From assembly GCA_937951875.1 (NCBI GenBank), contig CALGAN010000059.1:1-5705 (forward strand): a DNA stretch of 5,705 nt, written 5' to 3'. A model generated the notes under the pieces. The model did not search any database, was not told the DNA's origin, and saw only the letters and a program-made list of their open reading frames with translations. Position 1 is the first letter of the stretch. Each line of letters begins with the position of its first letter. The DNA comes from an uncultured Alkalilimnicola sp. (GTDB lineage Bacteria; Pseudomonadota; Gammaproteobacteria; Nitrococcales; AK92). The translations under genes and the position numbers were made by a program. Of this stretch, positions 4,977 through 5,705 are shown in pieces.

Positions 4977-5705
4977 TCAGTGATGGTTCTGCCACCACTG
5001 GGTGGCCAAAGCCTGCGCCTGTTCGATTTGCTGACGGGACATCCTCGATTCGATTTGCCGAATGGCCTCATCTGCTTCCACGCCATTGGCCTTCCCCAAG
5101 TAGAACCATTTCGCAGCTTGAACATAATCCTTGGGAACCCCTTCGCCGTTGTAATACATGACCCCAAGGTTGAACTGCGCTTGAGCGATTCCCTGCTCGG
5201 CGGCCTTGCGATACCACGTCACCGCCTGCGACGCGTTCTTAGGAACCCCTTCGCCGTTGTCATACATGAGCCCAAGGTTGAACTGCGCTTTAGCAACTCC
5301 CTGTTCGGCGGCCTTGCGATACCACGTCACCGCCTGCGATGCGTCCTTGGGAACCCCTTCGCCGTTGTAATACATGACCCCAAGGTTGAGCTGCGCTCGA
5401 GCGACTCCCTGTTCGGCGGCCTTGCGATACCACGTCACCGCCTGCGATGCGTTCTTGGGAACCCCTTCGCCGTTGGCATACATGAACCCAAGGTTGAACT
5501 GCGCTGGAGCGTGTCCCTGCTCGGCGGCCTTGCGATACCACGTCACCGCCTGCGACGCGTCCTTGGGAACCCCTTCGCCGTTGTCATACATGACCCCAAG
5601 GTTGAACTGCGCTCGAGCGTGTCCCTGCTCGGCGGCCTTGCGATACCACGTCACCGCCTGCGATGCGTTCTTGGGAACCCCTTCGCCGTTGGCATACATG
5701 AACCC
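4977..5705 (-). CDS. Sel1-like repeat protein, N-terminus outside the window
   Basis: The last 242 residues are visible, open to the right edge; an ATG at 5697-5699 is only an internal Met of the repeat. The protein is a solenoid of 36-residue Sel1 (TPR-like) repeats of form VPKxASQAVTWYRKAAEQG-x-A-x-AQxNLGxMYxNGEG: five full units, then a degenerate end unit (DYVQAAKWFYLGKANGVEADEAI) and a tail RQIESRMSRQQIEQAQALATQWW typical of Sel1 C-termini. Sel1 proteins are generally protein-protein interaction scaffolds; bacterial ones are often secreted or periplasmic, but any signal peptide is out of view. The exact partner or role cannot be told. Two stop codons stand in tandem (TGA, TAA). Base composition is lower in G+C than in the prp genes. 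The IS lies just downstream. Confidence 0.9.
   Translation of the reverse strand, partial: GFMYANGEGVPKNASQAVTWYRKAAEQGHARAQFNLGVMYDNGEGVPKDASQAVTWYRKAAEQGHAPAQFNLGFMYANGEGVPKNASQAVTWYRKAAEQGVARAQLNLGVMYYNGEGVPKDASQAVTWYRKAAEQGVAKAQFNLGLMYDNGEGVPKNASQAVTWYRKAAEQGIAQAQFNLGVMYYNGEGVPKDYVQAAKWFYLGKANGVEADEAIRQIESRMSRQQIEQAQALATQWWQNHH
5134..5705 (-). repeat. 108-bp coding tandem array (Sel1 units)
   Basis: The block beginning GGAACCCCTTCGCCGTTG on the plus strand recurs at 5134, 5242, 5350, 5458, 5566 and 5674, a spacing of exactly 108 bp. Adjacent full units differ at about 5-10 of 108 positions by eye. The stretch encoding QAVTWYRKAA is identical at every base in all five full units, silent positions included. 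The array continues past the window. Confidence 0.92.

Noticed and set aside
5134..5705. CRISPR-like array
   Set aside because: The repeat period is 108 bp with no unique spacers, and the whole array is one open reading frame of Sel1 units.

Overview
The window is high-GC bacterial DNA (roughly two-thirds G+C on the left, visibly lower on the right). It looks like a Gammaproteobacterium, possibly Pseudomonas or Azotobacter-like; a Betaproteobacterium cannot be excluded. The basis is recognition of the protein families: a Pseudomonas-type AcnD, a GntR regulator of the methylcitrate locus and a PrpD of usual length. A GTCAT-type palindromic intergenic repeat common in beta- and gammaproteobacteria agrees with this. 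No search was run.

Left part (1-3800): part of a 2-methylcitrate (propionate catabolism) locus. On the minus strand a GntR/FCD-family regulator (1510-2229) is followed, with a 4-base ATGA overlap, by acnD, the Fe-S 2-methylcitrate dehydratase, whose last third or more lies beyond base 1. Divergent on the plus strand is prpD (2352-3800), the cofactor-independent 2-methylcitrate dehydratase. The 122-bp divergent spacer carries two identical 12-bp perfect palindromes ATTGTCGACAAT, 63 bp apart (about six helical turns). They are very likely the operators through which the regulator controls both directions. AcnD (normally with the isomerase PrpF) and PrpD are alternative enzymes for the same dehydration. 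prpB and prpC, which commonly lie between the regulator and acnD, are not there.

Middle (3801-4040): 240 bp without a credible gene, holding a GTCAT-type hairpin repeat and an inverted pair of CCCCTCGCGGG arms.

Right part (4041-5705): a complete IS5-family insertion sequence (about 910 bp, 20-bp identical ends, two-frame transposase with a -1 slippery site). It sits 20 bp beyond the stop codon of a Sel1-repeat (TPR-like) protein gene that runs off the right edge. The Sel1 gene is a near-perfect 108-bp tandem array. The insertion ends in CTAG on both sides, and this target-like CTAG supplies the transposase stop codon.

Nothing here amounts to a clearly new system. The best leads are the regulatory architecture of the split methylcitrate locus, the homogenised Sel1 array, and the stop codon at the edge of the IS.
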